Shown here in pieces: positions 54,823-62,575 of a DNA stretch of 64,000 bases. The stretch comes from Fodinibius sediminis (GTDB lineage Bacteria > Bacteroidota > Rhodothermia > Balneolales > Balneolaceae), in contig NZ_FXTH01000008.1 in the NCBI RefSeq assembly GCF_900182555.1, positions 124,001-188,000 on the forward strand, given 5' to 3'. Both the position numbers and the translations under genes were made by a program. Numbering within the stretch: position 1 is the stretch's first letter; each line of letters opens with the position of its first letter. The notes under the pieces were generated by a model that was not told where the DNA came from, made no database searches, and was given only the letters and a program-made list of their open reading frames with translations.

Positions 54823-56589
54823 ATGAAGTTAATAAGAATAAGAAAGCTGGTTTTACTGACAACCTTAATGGGATTTGTCGCTTTCCTGAATTCATGCAAG
54901 GACAACTTCCTGGTCAACGAGCCGCCGGGGTCGGCTTCTGAATCGGTGATGTCAACCTCCACCGGCGTTGAGAGCCTTTTAATCGGGGCCTATGACATGC
55001 TCAATGGTAATGGGTACTTCGGGGGAGCCATGGCTACCGACTGGACCTACGGATCCGGGGCTTCTGATGATACCTATAAAGGGACCACCTTTGGCGACCA
55101 GAGCTCATTCAACCAGGTGGAGCGGTACAATACCAATCCCGCCAACCCGTACATGGCAGAGCGGTGGAGAGATACCTACAATGGGGTCTCACGGGCCAAT
55201 GACGTGCTGACAAACCTGTGGAAGGCCCAGGAAAGCAATGATCCTATAGCAGAAGACCGGGCAAATGAAATCGAAGGGGAGGCCAAGTTTTTGAGAGCCT
55301 GGTACCACTTCAAGGCAACTCTGGTGTTCGAGAAAATTCCCTATATAAAGACGGCGGAAGAGCTGGGCGATGTAGCACCTGAAAAAGTGCCCAACGATTC
55401 TGAAGGCTGGGAAGGCATTGAAGCCGATCTGCAGTTCGCTATTGACAACCTGCCCGAGGACTCCCCAAAGGGACAACCCGGGCGTGCTGACAAATGGGCG
55501 GCTGTGGCACTCAAGGCCAAAGCGCACATGTACCAGAATGAGTTTGACAAGGCCAAGCCGCTGCTCGATCAGATCATTGACAGTGGACAGTTCGAACTGG
55601 TTGACAACTATTTCGACAATTACCGGCAGGATACGGAGAATAATGTAGAATCCATCTTTGAAATCCAGGCATCGGTGCAAACGGGTGTTGAGAATAATAT
55701 CATTATGGCAGGGCCCGCTTCGCACCAAAAGGGACCGGCCGGTGTGGGCTGGGGCTTCTTTCAGCCTTCGCAGGACCTTTTCGAAGCTTTCCAGACGACC
55801 GAAGACGGATTACCGGTACTTGACAAGGAGGATCGCGACCCGCTGGCCAATGATATGAATATGGGGAGTGATGAAGAATTCGTGCCGACGGACCACGAAC
55901 TTGATCCACGCGTTGACTGGACTATTGCCCGCCGTGGGGTCGATTACCTCGGATGGGGTATACACCCGGGCGAAGCCTGGATCCGTGCCCAGAGCAACGG
56001 CGGACCCTACATGACAAAGAAGTTCTTCTACCTGCAGGAGTTCAGCGACAATACAGCGGATGGTGGGTTTGATAATCCCCGGAACTTCCGGGCCCTGCGA
56101 TATGGCCATGTACTGCTGTGGCGAGCGGAAATTGCGGTTGAAGACGGTAACCTGGGATATGCCCGCGAACTGGTGAATATGATCCGTAGCAGGGCTAAAA
56201 ACAGCGATTATGTCATGGGGCGTGTCACGGATTACACCCTCGACTCTCAGCCTGCGGAGGAAGATATAAACTGGGATGAACCTGCTGCAAACTATGAAAT
56301 TGAACCGTATCCTGTGGGTTCCGCCGCTTTTTCATCGCAGGAAAATGCACGAAAGGCCGTCCGTCTGGAACATCGTCTGGAGTTTGCAACAGAAGGGCTG
56401 CGCTTCTTCCAGCTCCGGCGCTGGGGCATTGCGGATCAGGTGCTGAACGACTATATCCAGAGGGATAGTCAGTTCCGAACCTTCATGCAGGGGGCCAGCT
56501 TCGATCCGCAACGGGATGACTACTGGCCCATTCCGCAAAGTCAGATCGATATCCAGAGTGATGTCCTGACACAAGATGAATCCTACTAA
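54823..56589 (+). CDS. SusD/RagB-family nutrient-binding lipoprotein
   Basis: Surface lipoprotein that lids the SusC barrel and binds ligand. 588 residues; signal with lipobox 'FLNSC'. The N-terminal TPR-like part has 'YDMLNGNGYFGGAMATDWTY' near 52-71 and 'DVLTNLWKAQ'; 'AKFLRAWYHFKATLVFEKIP' near 152-171 is the strongest SusD hallmark. C-terminal 'VRLEHRLEFATEGLRFFQLR' near 513-532 and 'PIPQSQIDIQ' complete the RagB/SusD pattern. Partner of the preceding SusC. Followed by a very stable hairpin. Confidence 0.95.
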   Translation: MKLIRIRKLVLLTTLMGFVAFLNSCKDNFLVNEPPGSASESVMSTSTGVESLLIGAYDMLNGNGYFGGAMATDWTYGSGASDDTYKGTTFGDQSSFNQVERYNTNPANPYMAERWRDTYNGVSRANDVLTNLWKAQESNDPIAEDRANEIEGEAKFLRAWYHFKATLVFEKIPYIKTAEELGDVAPEKVPNDSEGWEGIEADLQFAIDNLPEDSPKGQPGRADKWAAVALKAKAHMYQNEFDKAKPLLDQIIDSGQFELVDNYFDNYRQDTENNVESIFEIQASVQTGVENNIIMAGPASHQKGPAGVGWGFFQPSQDLFEAFQTTEDGLPVLDKEDRDPLANDMNMGSDEEFVPTDHELDPRVDWTIARRGVDYLGWGIHPGEAWIRAQSNGGPYMTKKFFYLQEFSDNTADGGFDNPRNFRALRYGHVLLWRAEIAVEDGNLGYARELVNMIRSRAKNSDYVMGRVTDYTLDSQPAEEDINWDEPAANYEIEPYPVGSAAFSSQENARKAVRLEHRLEFATEGLRFFQLRRWGIADQVLNDYIQRDSQFRTFMQGASFDPQRDDYWPIPQSQIDIQSDVLTQDESY

Positions 56590-56601
56590 TAACCGCTAAC
56601 A

Positions 56602-56654
56602 ACTTTGCAGCTTTCCTCCCCCCGTGATATATAGGGGGAGGAGACTTGCAAAGT
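56602..56654 (+). repeat. Very stable stem-loop after susD
   Basis: ACTTTGCA (56602-56609) pairs with TGCAAAGT (56647-56654); TCCTCCCCC (56614-56622) with GGGGGAGGA (56634-56642). The four bases between them also pair apart from one C-C mismatch, giving about 20 pairs in a 21-position stem, with an 11-base loop. No T-run follows, so it is more likely an mRNA-stabilising or attenuating element than a classical terminator. It starts 12 bases after the susD stop, 20 bases before the next start. Confidence 0.8.
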
Positions 56655-56673
56655 GTGGCTAATGCACTGATGC

Positions 56674-58083
56674 ATGTCTGATTCTGATAAATCTGCACGA
56701 CGTTCTTTTCTAAAAAAAATTGGTATCGCCACTGCTGGAATCTTCAGCACGCCTTTTATTTTCGGAAGCCGTAAGCATCCCCCCAACGCAGTTGTACTGG
56801 AACCGGGCGCTGATTCAAATCGATCGCAATCCTATTCCCGGAACGATCAGATTCAGCTTGCCCTGATTGGGGCCGGAAAAATGGGACAGGGCAATCTTCG
56901 GGTAGCACTTGAACACGAGGGCGTTGAGCTGGTGGCAGCCTGCGACCTGTATGACAGCCGTCTGAATAGATGCAGGGAACGCTTCGGCAACCATGTTGAC
57001 ACCACCACCGACTATCGTGAGATATTGACCCGTGAGGATGTAGATGCGGTTGTTATTGCGACCCCGGATCACTGGCATAATACTATAGCTGTAGATGCCC
57101 TGAACAGTGGCAAGGCTGTCTATCTTGAAAAGCCGATGGTCCAGCATATCGAGGAAGGCTATGGGATCATTGAAGCGGCTGAGGAGAATTCGCAGCCGGT
57201 CATTGTCGGCAGTACGTCTACCAGTGACATTGTCTACCGGAAAGCCCGGGAGTTGTATAGAAATGGGCAGATAGGGGAGCTGAATCTGGTGGAGTCTCAC
57301 TATGACCGCTATTCCGCGATGGGTGCATGGCAGTACTCCATTCCGCCCGGCGCATCTACGGATAACGTTGACTGGGATATGTTCCTGAAGGATCTTCCTG
57401 AGATCCCGTTTGATCCCAAGCGATTTTTCAGATGGAGAAATTACCGTGATTATGGTACTGGCGTGGCCGGAGATCTTTTTGTACACTTGTTTTCGGGTAT
57501 TCACCTGGTTACCGGTTCAAAAGGCCCCGAACGGATCATGTCTACAGGCGGACTCCGATTCTGGAATGATGGGAGAGACGTACCGGATATGATGACCGGG
57601 ATGTACGATTACCCGGAGACGGAATCGCATCCGGCTTTTAATTTAACACTGCGGGTTAACCTTGCCGATGGATCGGGAGGTGGCCGGATGATGCGTTTTG
57701 TAGGATCAGAAGGCGAGATAACTATAGCCGGCGACCAGGTCACATTGAAAAAGGCCAGGCTTCCCGACCGCCCGGGCATGAGTATTTACGAATTCGGATC
57801 AGAGGTCCGTGAAGAATACAGGGAATATTATGAGGAGAAATATGGCAAGGAACAGCGTCCGACGGCAACACAGACGGAAGTTGTTACCTACAAGGCCCCG
57901 GAGGGCTACAGCTCGCGCTACGATCATTTTGACAATTTTTTCAGGGCCATCCGCAACGGTACAAAGCTGATCCAGGATGCCCGATTTGGTTTGCGGGCGG
58001 CTGCACCGGCACTGGCCAGTAACCTGAGTTATTTCCAGAATGAGATGATCAACTGGGATCCGGAGGCGATGCAGCTTGTCTGA
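56674..58083 (+). CDS. Tat-exported Gfo/Idh/MocA-family oxidoreductase
   Basis: NAD(P)-binding sugar-type oxidoreductase of 469 residues with a twin-arginine signal ('ARRSFLKKIG', residues 8-17), so folded with cofactor before export to the periplasm. Rossmann loop 'ALIGAGKMGQG' near 63-73, 'VVIATPDHWHNTIAVDAL' near 127-144 and the family 'YLEKPM' near 150-155 carrying the catalytic-site Lys. Members of this exported class act on glycosides or oxidised sugars. It sits between susD and a PIG-L deacetylase, which suggests periplasmic processing of the imported ligand. Substrate unknown. Confidence 0.92.
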   Translation: MSDSDKSARRSFLKKIGIATAGIFSTPFIFGSRKHPPNAVVLEPGADSNRSQSYSRNDQIQLALIGAGKMGQGNLRVALEHEGVELVAACDLYDSRLNRCRERFGNHVDTTTDYREILTREDVDAVVIATPDHWHNTIAVDALNSGKAVYLEKPMVQHIEEGYGIIEAAEENSQPVIVGSTSTSDIVYRKARELYRNGQIGELNLVESHYDRYSAMGAWQYSIPPGASTDNVDWDMFLKDLPEIPFDPKRFFRWRNYRDYGTGVAGDLFVHLFSGIHLVTGSKGPERIMSTGGLRFWNDGRDVPDMMTGMYDYPETESHPAFNLTLRVNLADGSGGGRMMRFVGSEGEITIAGDQVTLKKARLPDRPGMSIYEFGSEVREEYREYYEEKYGKEQRPTATQTEVVTYKAPEGYSSRYDHFDNFFRAIRNGTKLIQDARFGLRAAAPALASNLSYFQNEMINWDPEAMQLV

Positions 58084-58183
58084 ATTCAGTGCTGCAACAG
58101 ATGATTGAGTACGGAGACCGGTTTTTTATGAAAGGATGGACTTACTGTAATTATTAATAATAACAATCGTAAAACAATTTAAT

Positions 58184-59065
58184 ATGATGAGAGAAATAAA
58201 AAACATACTTGTGCTGACGCTGCTGGTGGGGCTTGTAAGCTCTCCGGCTTTTGCACAACCGGAAACCCCGGTTAGTGAATGGACCGGAAAAACGATTCTG
58301 CTTGTGGGTGCTCATCCCGATGACGACTCCAACTCATACGGCACGCTTTCCATGCTGCAGGAGAACGGGAATGAAGTCTATGTATTGTTGATGACGACGG
58401 GCAATGTGGGGACAAAAGACCCGGATATGACCCGCGATCGCCTGGCCAAGATCAGGCGTGGAGAAGAACTGCGTGCATTAAATGAGATTGGAATTCCGGA
58501 AGAAAACTATATCAACCTCGGCTACAATGATGGTATGCTTGAATTTACCGATCGCAAAGAGGTGGTGCGTCGTCTTGTCAAATGGTACAGAAAACTAAAA
58601 CCTGATGTGCTGTTTGCCTTTGATCCGGGTTACGGATACCAGAAATGGCTGAAAGCCGACCACCGGCGCGCTTCCTATTTAGCTGTGGATGCTGCACGAG
58701 CTGCGGAATGGCGGTTGATCTTCCCCGGCCAGATTACTCAGGATGGCCTGGAGAAGCACTGGATCCAGGAATACATGTTTTACAGCGGGGTGGAGGAGGA
58801 TAAAAATACTTGGGTAGACATCTCTGGCAAGCATGCCGACAGGAAATTCAATGCGGTATCAAAACATGTCAGCCAGTTTAGCTCGGCGTGGGAAGACTAT
58901 AATGGTTCCAATCTGGAGGCGGAGGATCTTCCGACGGAAGATCGGAATGAATTTTTGGACAAGATGCGCAGCCGGGTATATGACAATAAGAAAGATGGGA
59001 CGACGGTCGAAGGATTCAGGTATTACAAAGGCATACCCGATGGCATTGGGCATCGTCGTCATTAA
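58184..59065 (+). CDS. Periplasmic PIG-L/LmbE-family deacetylase
   Basis: Zinc-dependent de-N-acetylase family, 293 residues with a signal peptide cleaved near 'AFA-QPE' (residue 24). The zinc/catalytic motif is 'LLVGAHPDDDSNSYGTL' near 39-55 with His44 and Asp47; the more common Glu after the Asp pair is Asp48. A downstream His160 in 'KADHRRASY' is the third ligand. PIG-L enzymes deacetylate GlcNAc-type substrates, consistent with an N-acetylated sugar as the target here. ATG 58187 is an alternative start. Confidence 0.9.
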   Translation: MMREIKNILVLTLLVGLVSSPAFAQPETPVSEWTGKTILLVGAHPDDDSNSYGTLSMLQENGNEVYVLLMTTGNVGTKDPDMTRDRLAKIRRGEELRALNEIGIPEENYINLGYNDGMLEFTDRKEVVRRLVKWYRKLKPDVLFAFDPGYGYQKWLKADHRRASYLAVDAARAAEWRLIFPGQITQDGLEKHWIQEYMFYSGVEEDKNTWVDISGKHADRKFNAVSKHVSQFSSAWEDYNGSNLEAEDLPTEDRNEFLDKMRSRVYDNKKDGTTVEGFRYYKGIPDGIGHRRH

Positions 59066-59153
59066 CAGACGTACCATGGGCCGCAACGTGCTATACGGGC
59101 AGGCATGAGAAGGCGCCAGGCAGAGATGATGGCATTTTGAAATGAATTCTTAT

Positions 59154-59167
59154 TGTTAACATTAACA
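59154..59167. promoter_or_regulatory. Inverted/direct repeat before the ECF sigma gene
   Basis: TGTTAA-CA-TTAACA is a perfect inverted repeat and, read another way, a tandem TTAACA. It ends 11 bases before the sigma factor ATG, a position where a repressor or the sigma factor itself could act. Role inferred. Confidence 0.35.
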
Positions 59168-59178
59168 GATGAGAATAT

Positions 59179-59739
59179 ATGAATTCAGAAGAGGAACAGA
59201 GGGTAAGGGAAATTCGAAATGGAAATGAGGAAGCCTTTGAAGAACTGTTTTTTGAGTACTATGCCTCTTTGTGCGGCTATGCCTTGAAAATTTTAAAATC
59301 ACGGGATCTGGCGCGTGATGCTGTACAGGAAGTTTTCCTGAAAATATGGAGAAATCGTGCGAGCTGGAATATATACCGCTCGCTGAAAGTATATCTTTAC
59401 CAGGCTGTGAGGAATAAATCGCTTGATTTGCTCGAGAAAAAGAACCGACAGCAAAACCTTACCAAAGAATTGTCTGAACAGGCGTTAAACAGTCTGACAA
59501 AGCAGAAGATCGAGCAGCAGAAAAAATATGAACAGTCTGATGATGTGCTGCAACTCATCGAGGCCATATGGGATATTGCGGAAGAGATGCCCGAACGACG
59601 AAAGACAGTCTTCATCCTGCACCGTCGTAATGGACTCAGCTACAAAGAGATAGGTGATGTCATGGGTATTACCCGGAAAACAGTTGAAAACCATATGGCC
59701 CTTGCGCTCCAGACGATACGGGAAGAAATCAATTATTAA
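59179..59739 (+). CDS. RNA polymerase ECF sigma factor
   Basis: Extracytoplasmic-function sigma factor, 186 residues. Region 2 is 'AFEELFFEYYASLCGYALKI' near 17-36 with 'RDLARDAVQEVFLKIWRNRA' near 42-61; region 4 is 'LSYKEIGDVMGITRKTVENH' near 154-173, a helix-turn-helix for the -35 element. It lies within the SusCD locus and just before a short FecR-like anti-sigma gene, so it likely drives part of this locus. The region is more A/T-rich than the flanks. Confidence 0.93.
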   Translation: MNSEEEQRVREIRNGNEEAFEELFFEYYASLCGYALKILKSRDLARDAVQEVFLKIWRNRASWNIYRSLKVYLYQAVRNKSLDLLEKKNRQQNLTKELSEQALNSLTKQKIEQQKKYEQSDDVLQLIEAIWDIAEEMPERRKTVFILHRRNGLSYKEIGDVMGITRKTVENHMALALQTIREEINY

Positions 59740-59814
59740 ATATTAATTTATGTAAATAAATATAAATAGGTCAGATATACATTATTTTTTATTGGATATT
59801 TAAAGGTATTAAAT

Positions 59815-60123
59815 ATGATTAATCCTATTTTGATCCTGCGTTATTTGTCGGATGACTGTACTCCGGGGGAAGAAAGCGCAGTTGAACAATGGTTCAGAGG
59901 GGACGGCCGTAATACTTATGTCATGGAAGAGTATCGTACCATATGGGAATTATCAAAAAGTTCAGAAGTGGATTTTAGAAATTTATTTGATGTGGAAATC
60001 GGCTGGCTGGAATTAAGAGAACGTATGTCAGCGAAGTCCGTGCAAATGGACTACGGTAATGTTGAAGAGCGCACTGTTCAGGATGACTTTCCGTTGCGTA
60101 TCCGGCTTTTCCTGGAAGAGTGA
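59815..60123 (+). CDS. Short FecR-N-terminus-like anti-sigma candidate
   Basis: Only 102 residues. 'LILRYLSDDCTPGEESAVEQ' near 6-25 and 'WFRGDGRNTYVMEEYRTIWE' near 26-45 match the N-terminal cytoplasmic domain of FecR-type anti-sigma factors, and 'DVEIGWLELRERM' near 59-71 corresponds to the segment just before the usual membrane helix. The helix and the whole periplasmic FecR domain are missing, and no FecR coding remains downstream in any frame that I can see. Either a truncated anti-sigma or a soluble, purpose-built one. Follows the ECF gene by 75 bases. Confidence 0.75.
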   Translation: MINPILILRYLSDDCTPGEESAVEQWFRGDGRNTYVMEEYRTIWELSKSSEVDFRNLFDVEIGWLELRERMSAKSVQMDYGNVEERTVQDDFPLRIRLFLEE

Positions 60124-60302
60124 GTGTTGTTGTCTGAAACAAAGGATAAATAGCGGTTCCGCCTGCCCATGTTATTTTATCCTGCCGTTAGTTTGAGTAC
60201 GAATTGAATACCATCCAAGACTGAGAAGTTTGTTTTCTGCTGGTTATGATATGCCTGTAGTGGATCACTGTATCGATGATTAGTTAAGAGTACAAAATTA
60301 TT

Positions 60303-61166
60303 ATGGATGATTGCCTGATTGGGATAGATATAGACGCAACGACTATTCGTGTGGCCTGTATACAGGACAATGAAATAGAGAATATGGTATCCGAAGAGAT
60401 ACGGGACAATGAGGATAAGTACCTGATCATCGATCAGATTGCTGTGCTGGTTGACCGCGTGCTTATACCGCAGGTGAGTGGAATCGGGCTGGGAGTGCCG
60501 AGTGTGGTGGATACCCAAAAGGGTATCGTATATGACGTGCAGAATATCCCATCCTGGGAGGAGGTCCCTGTAAAGGCAATTTATGAGAAAAAATTTCAGC
60601 TGCCGGTTTTTGTCAATAATAATGCCAACTGTTTTGTACTTGGTGAAAAGTATTTTGGCAAGGGACAGTCCTTCGACACTGTAGTCGGACTTGTCGTTTG
60701 TGATTCGGGACTGGGAGCCGGAATAATTATTGACGGTATGCTCTATGAAGGCCGGAACTGCGGGGCAGGAGAAGTCGGAATGTTTCCGTATCGCAATTCA
60801 ATTATGGAGCATTATTGTTCGGGCCAGTTTTTCAGCAGAAGAGAGGGAATAACAGCATTGGAAGCCTGTCGGCTGGCCGCAGAAGGGAATGCCCAGATTC
60901 AGGCTCTTTTTGAAGAATTCGGCATTCATTTTGGAATTGCTGTAGAAGCAGTCATCTATGCCTACGATCCGGAAATGATCATCATCGGGGGACCCATCAG
61001 CAGGGCATTTTCTTTTTTCAAGGATACCATGTATTCCTCGCTCGAAAGCTTTGCGTATCAGAATTCACTGAAAAAAATTGCCATCGAAGTGACAGAAGAC
61101 AAGCGAATAACTTTAAAAGGGGCTGCTGCTCTTGTCCTCGAAAATAAATTGAATTGTCAGGTGTAA
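60303..61166 (+). CDS. ROK-family protein with degenerate kinase motifs
   Basis: Sugar kinase/repressor fold, 287 residues, without an N-terminal HTH. Compared with active ROK kinases, the nucleotide loop 'DIGGTK' is 'DIDATT' (9-14), the catalytic Asp of 'ENDANA' is Asn107 ('VNNNANC', codon AAT at 60621), and the zinc motif is absent: the usual His is Met160 ('GEVGM') and the CxCGxxGC block is replaced by 'MEHYCSG'. 'DSGLGAGIIIDG' near 134-145 remains. It may be a sugar sensor rather than a kinase, or use a shifted mechanism. Downstream of the sigma pair and upstream of a sugar transporter. Confidence 0.8.
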   Translation: MDDCLIGIDIDATTIRVACIQDNEIENMVSEEIRDNEDKYLIIDQIAVLVDRVLIPQVSGIGLGVPSVVDTQKGIVYDVQNIPSWEEVPVKAIYEKKFQLPVFVNNNANCFVLGEKYFGKGQSFDTVVGLVVCDSGLGAGIIIDGMLYEGRNCGAGEVGMFPYRNSIMEHYCSGQFFSRREGITALEACRLAAEGNAQIQALFEEFGIHFGIAVEAVIYAYDPEMIIIGGPISRAFSFFKDTMYSSLESFAYQNSLKKIAIEVTEDKRITLKGAAALVLENKLNCQV

Positions 61167-61239
61167 TTAAACGGACGCCTGCTGTCAAGGTCGGCATTCC
61201 CAGATATTGAGGTTCTAACTTTAATTCAATCAACATCAT

Positions 61240-62505
61240 ATGAAACGGAACTATTACCTCGTAGCACTTATTCTACTTACGTTTTTCGTAATTTCCTTTC
61301 TGACCAATATTATTGGTCCGCTTATCCCGGAAATTATTGAAGACTTTGATTTGAGCCTCACCATGGTGGCGGTGTTGCCCTTCTCTTTTTTCATAGCCTA
61401 CGGGGCCATGTCCATTCCGGCTGGATTGCTCATCGAGCGCTATACGGAGAAAAAAATCATGATCAGCGCCTTTCTGGTGGCATTCAGCGGAGCCCTTCTG
61501 TTTGGCCTGTTTCCTGTTTATCTGATCGCGATTGTGTCTCTTTTTCTGATAGGTTCGGGAATGGCGATGCTGCAGGTCGCTATCAATCCGCTGCTTCGTG
61601 AAGCCGGGGGAGAAGAGCATTTTGCCTTCAATTCGCAGCTGGGGCAGCTCTTTTTTGGTTTGGCTTCGTTTCTGAGCCCGCTCGTTTATTCCTATCTGGT
61701 GGTTAATCTGGAGAGTGGCGTTACCGAGGGCATCCTGCTATCGGTACTGGCAGCGATGGTACCTTCCGAATTGCCCTGGATATCACTCTACTGGATTTTT
61801 GCTTTAGTTTCACTGTTGATGGTCATCATCATATCGATTTCCCGTTTTCCGGAAGTGGAGCGGAAGGAGGATGAGAAAGTAGGGGTGCTGGAAACCCTGG
61901 AATTGCTCAAGCGCCCGATGGTCTGGTTTTTCTTCCTGGGTATTTTCTGTTATGTGGGATCCGAACAGGGCGTCGCCAACTGGATTTCCGAGTTTCTCTC
62001 TACCTACCATGGCTATGATCCCCAGACCACCGGAGCCAGTACCGTCTCATGGTTCTGGGGTATGATGACGGCTGGAACAGTGCTGGGACTATTATTATTG
62101 AAGGTCATGGACAGTCGCAGGGTGCTGATTAGCTTTACCACCGGGGCCCTGGTCTGCTTGACCCTGGCTCTGTTCGGAAGCGGATCTACAGCCCTTTATG
62201 CCTTCCCGGCTATTGGTTTTTTGATCGCCGTTATGTGGCCGGTTATCTTTTCACTGGCATTGAATTCAGTGGCCGAAAGCCACGGCTCATTCTCCGGGAT
62301 CCTGGTGACGGGCATTGTTGGAGGAGCCGTTGTACCACTCATTGTGGGCACCCTCGGCGATATGATGGGCCTAAAGTTTGGTATGTTTTTCCTTTATCTC
62401 ACCTTTGGCTATATCCTGAGCATCGGTTTCTGGGCCGAGCCCCTGGTCACCAATAAGACCATTGAATTTTCCACCCAGAAACGTGACAAACAAGAAGTGG
62501 GCTAA
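61240..62505 (+). CDS. MFS sugar transporter (FucP/NagP-like)
   Basis: Inner-membrane symporter of about 12 helices, 421 residues. The sequence 'NIIGPLIPEIIEDFDLSLTM' near 24-43, 'SIPAGLLIERYTEKKIM' near 58-74 and 'NPLLREAGGEE' near 116-126 follows the fucose:H+ / N-acetylglucosamine permease group of Bacteroidota and Gammaproteobacteria. 'MWPVIFSLALNSV' near 331-343 is a further FucP-like segment. Last gene of the locus; it would carry the processed sugar from periplasm to cytosol. Confidence 0.9.
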   Translation: MKRNYYLVALILLTFFVISFLTNIIGPLIPEIIEDFDLSLTMVAVLPFSFFIAYGAMSIPAGLLIERYTEKKIMISAFLVAFSGALLFGLFPVYLIAIVSLFLIGSGMAMLQVAINPLLREAGGEEHFAFNSQLGQLFFGLASFLSPLVYSYLVVNLESGVTEGILLSVLAAMVPSELPWISLYWIFALVSLLMVIIISISRFPEVERKEDEKVGVLETLELLKRPMVWFFFLGIFCYVGSEQGVANWISEFLSTYHGYDPQTTGASTVSWFWGMMTAGTVLGLLLLKVMDSRRVLISFTTGALVCLTLALFGSGSTALYAFPAIGFLIAVMWPVIFSLALNSVAESHGSFSGILVTGIVGGAVVPLIVGTLGDMMGLKFGMFFLYLTFGYILSIGFWAEPLVTNKTIEFSTQKRDKQEVG

Positions 62506-62575
62506 TAATAGATGACGGGCGGCAGGGATGAGCAGGAAATGCCGGAACTGAGCCTGAAATGATGGGCCTGTTAGC

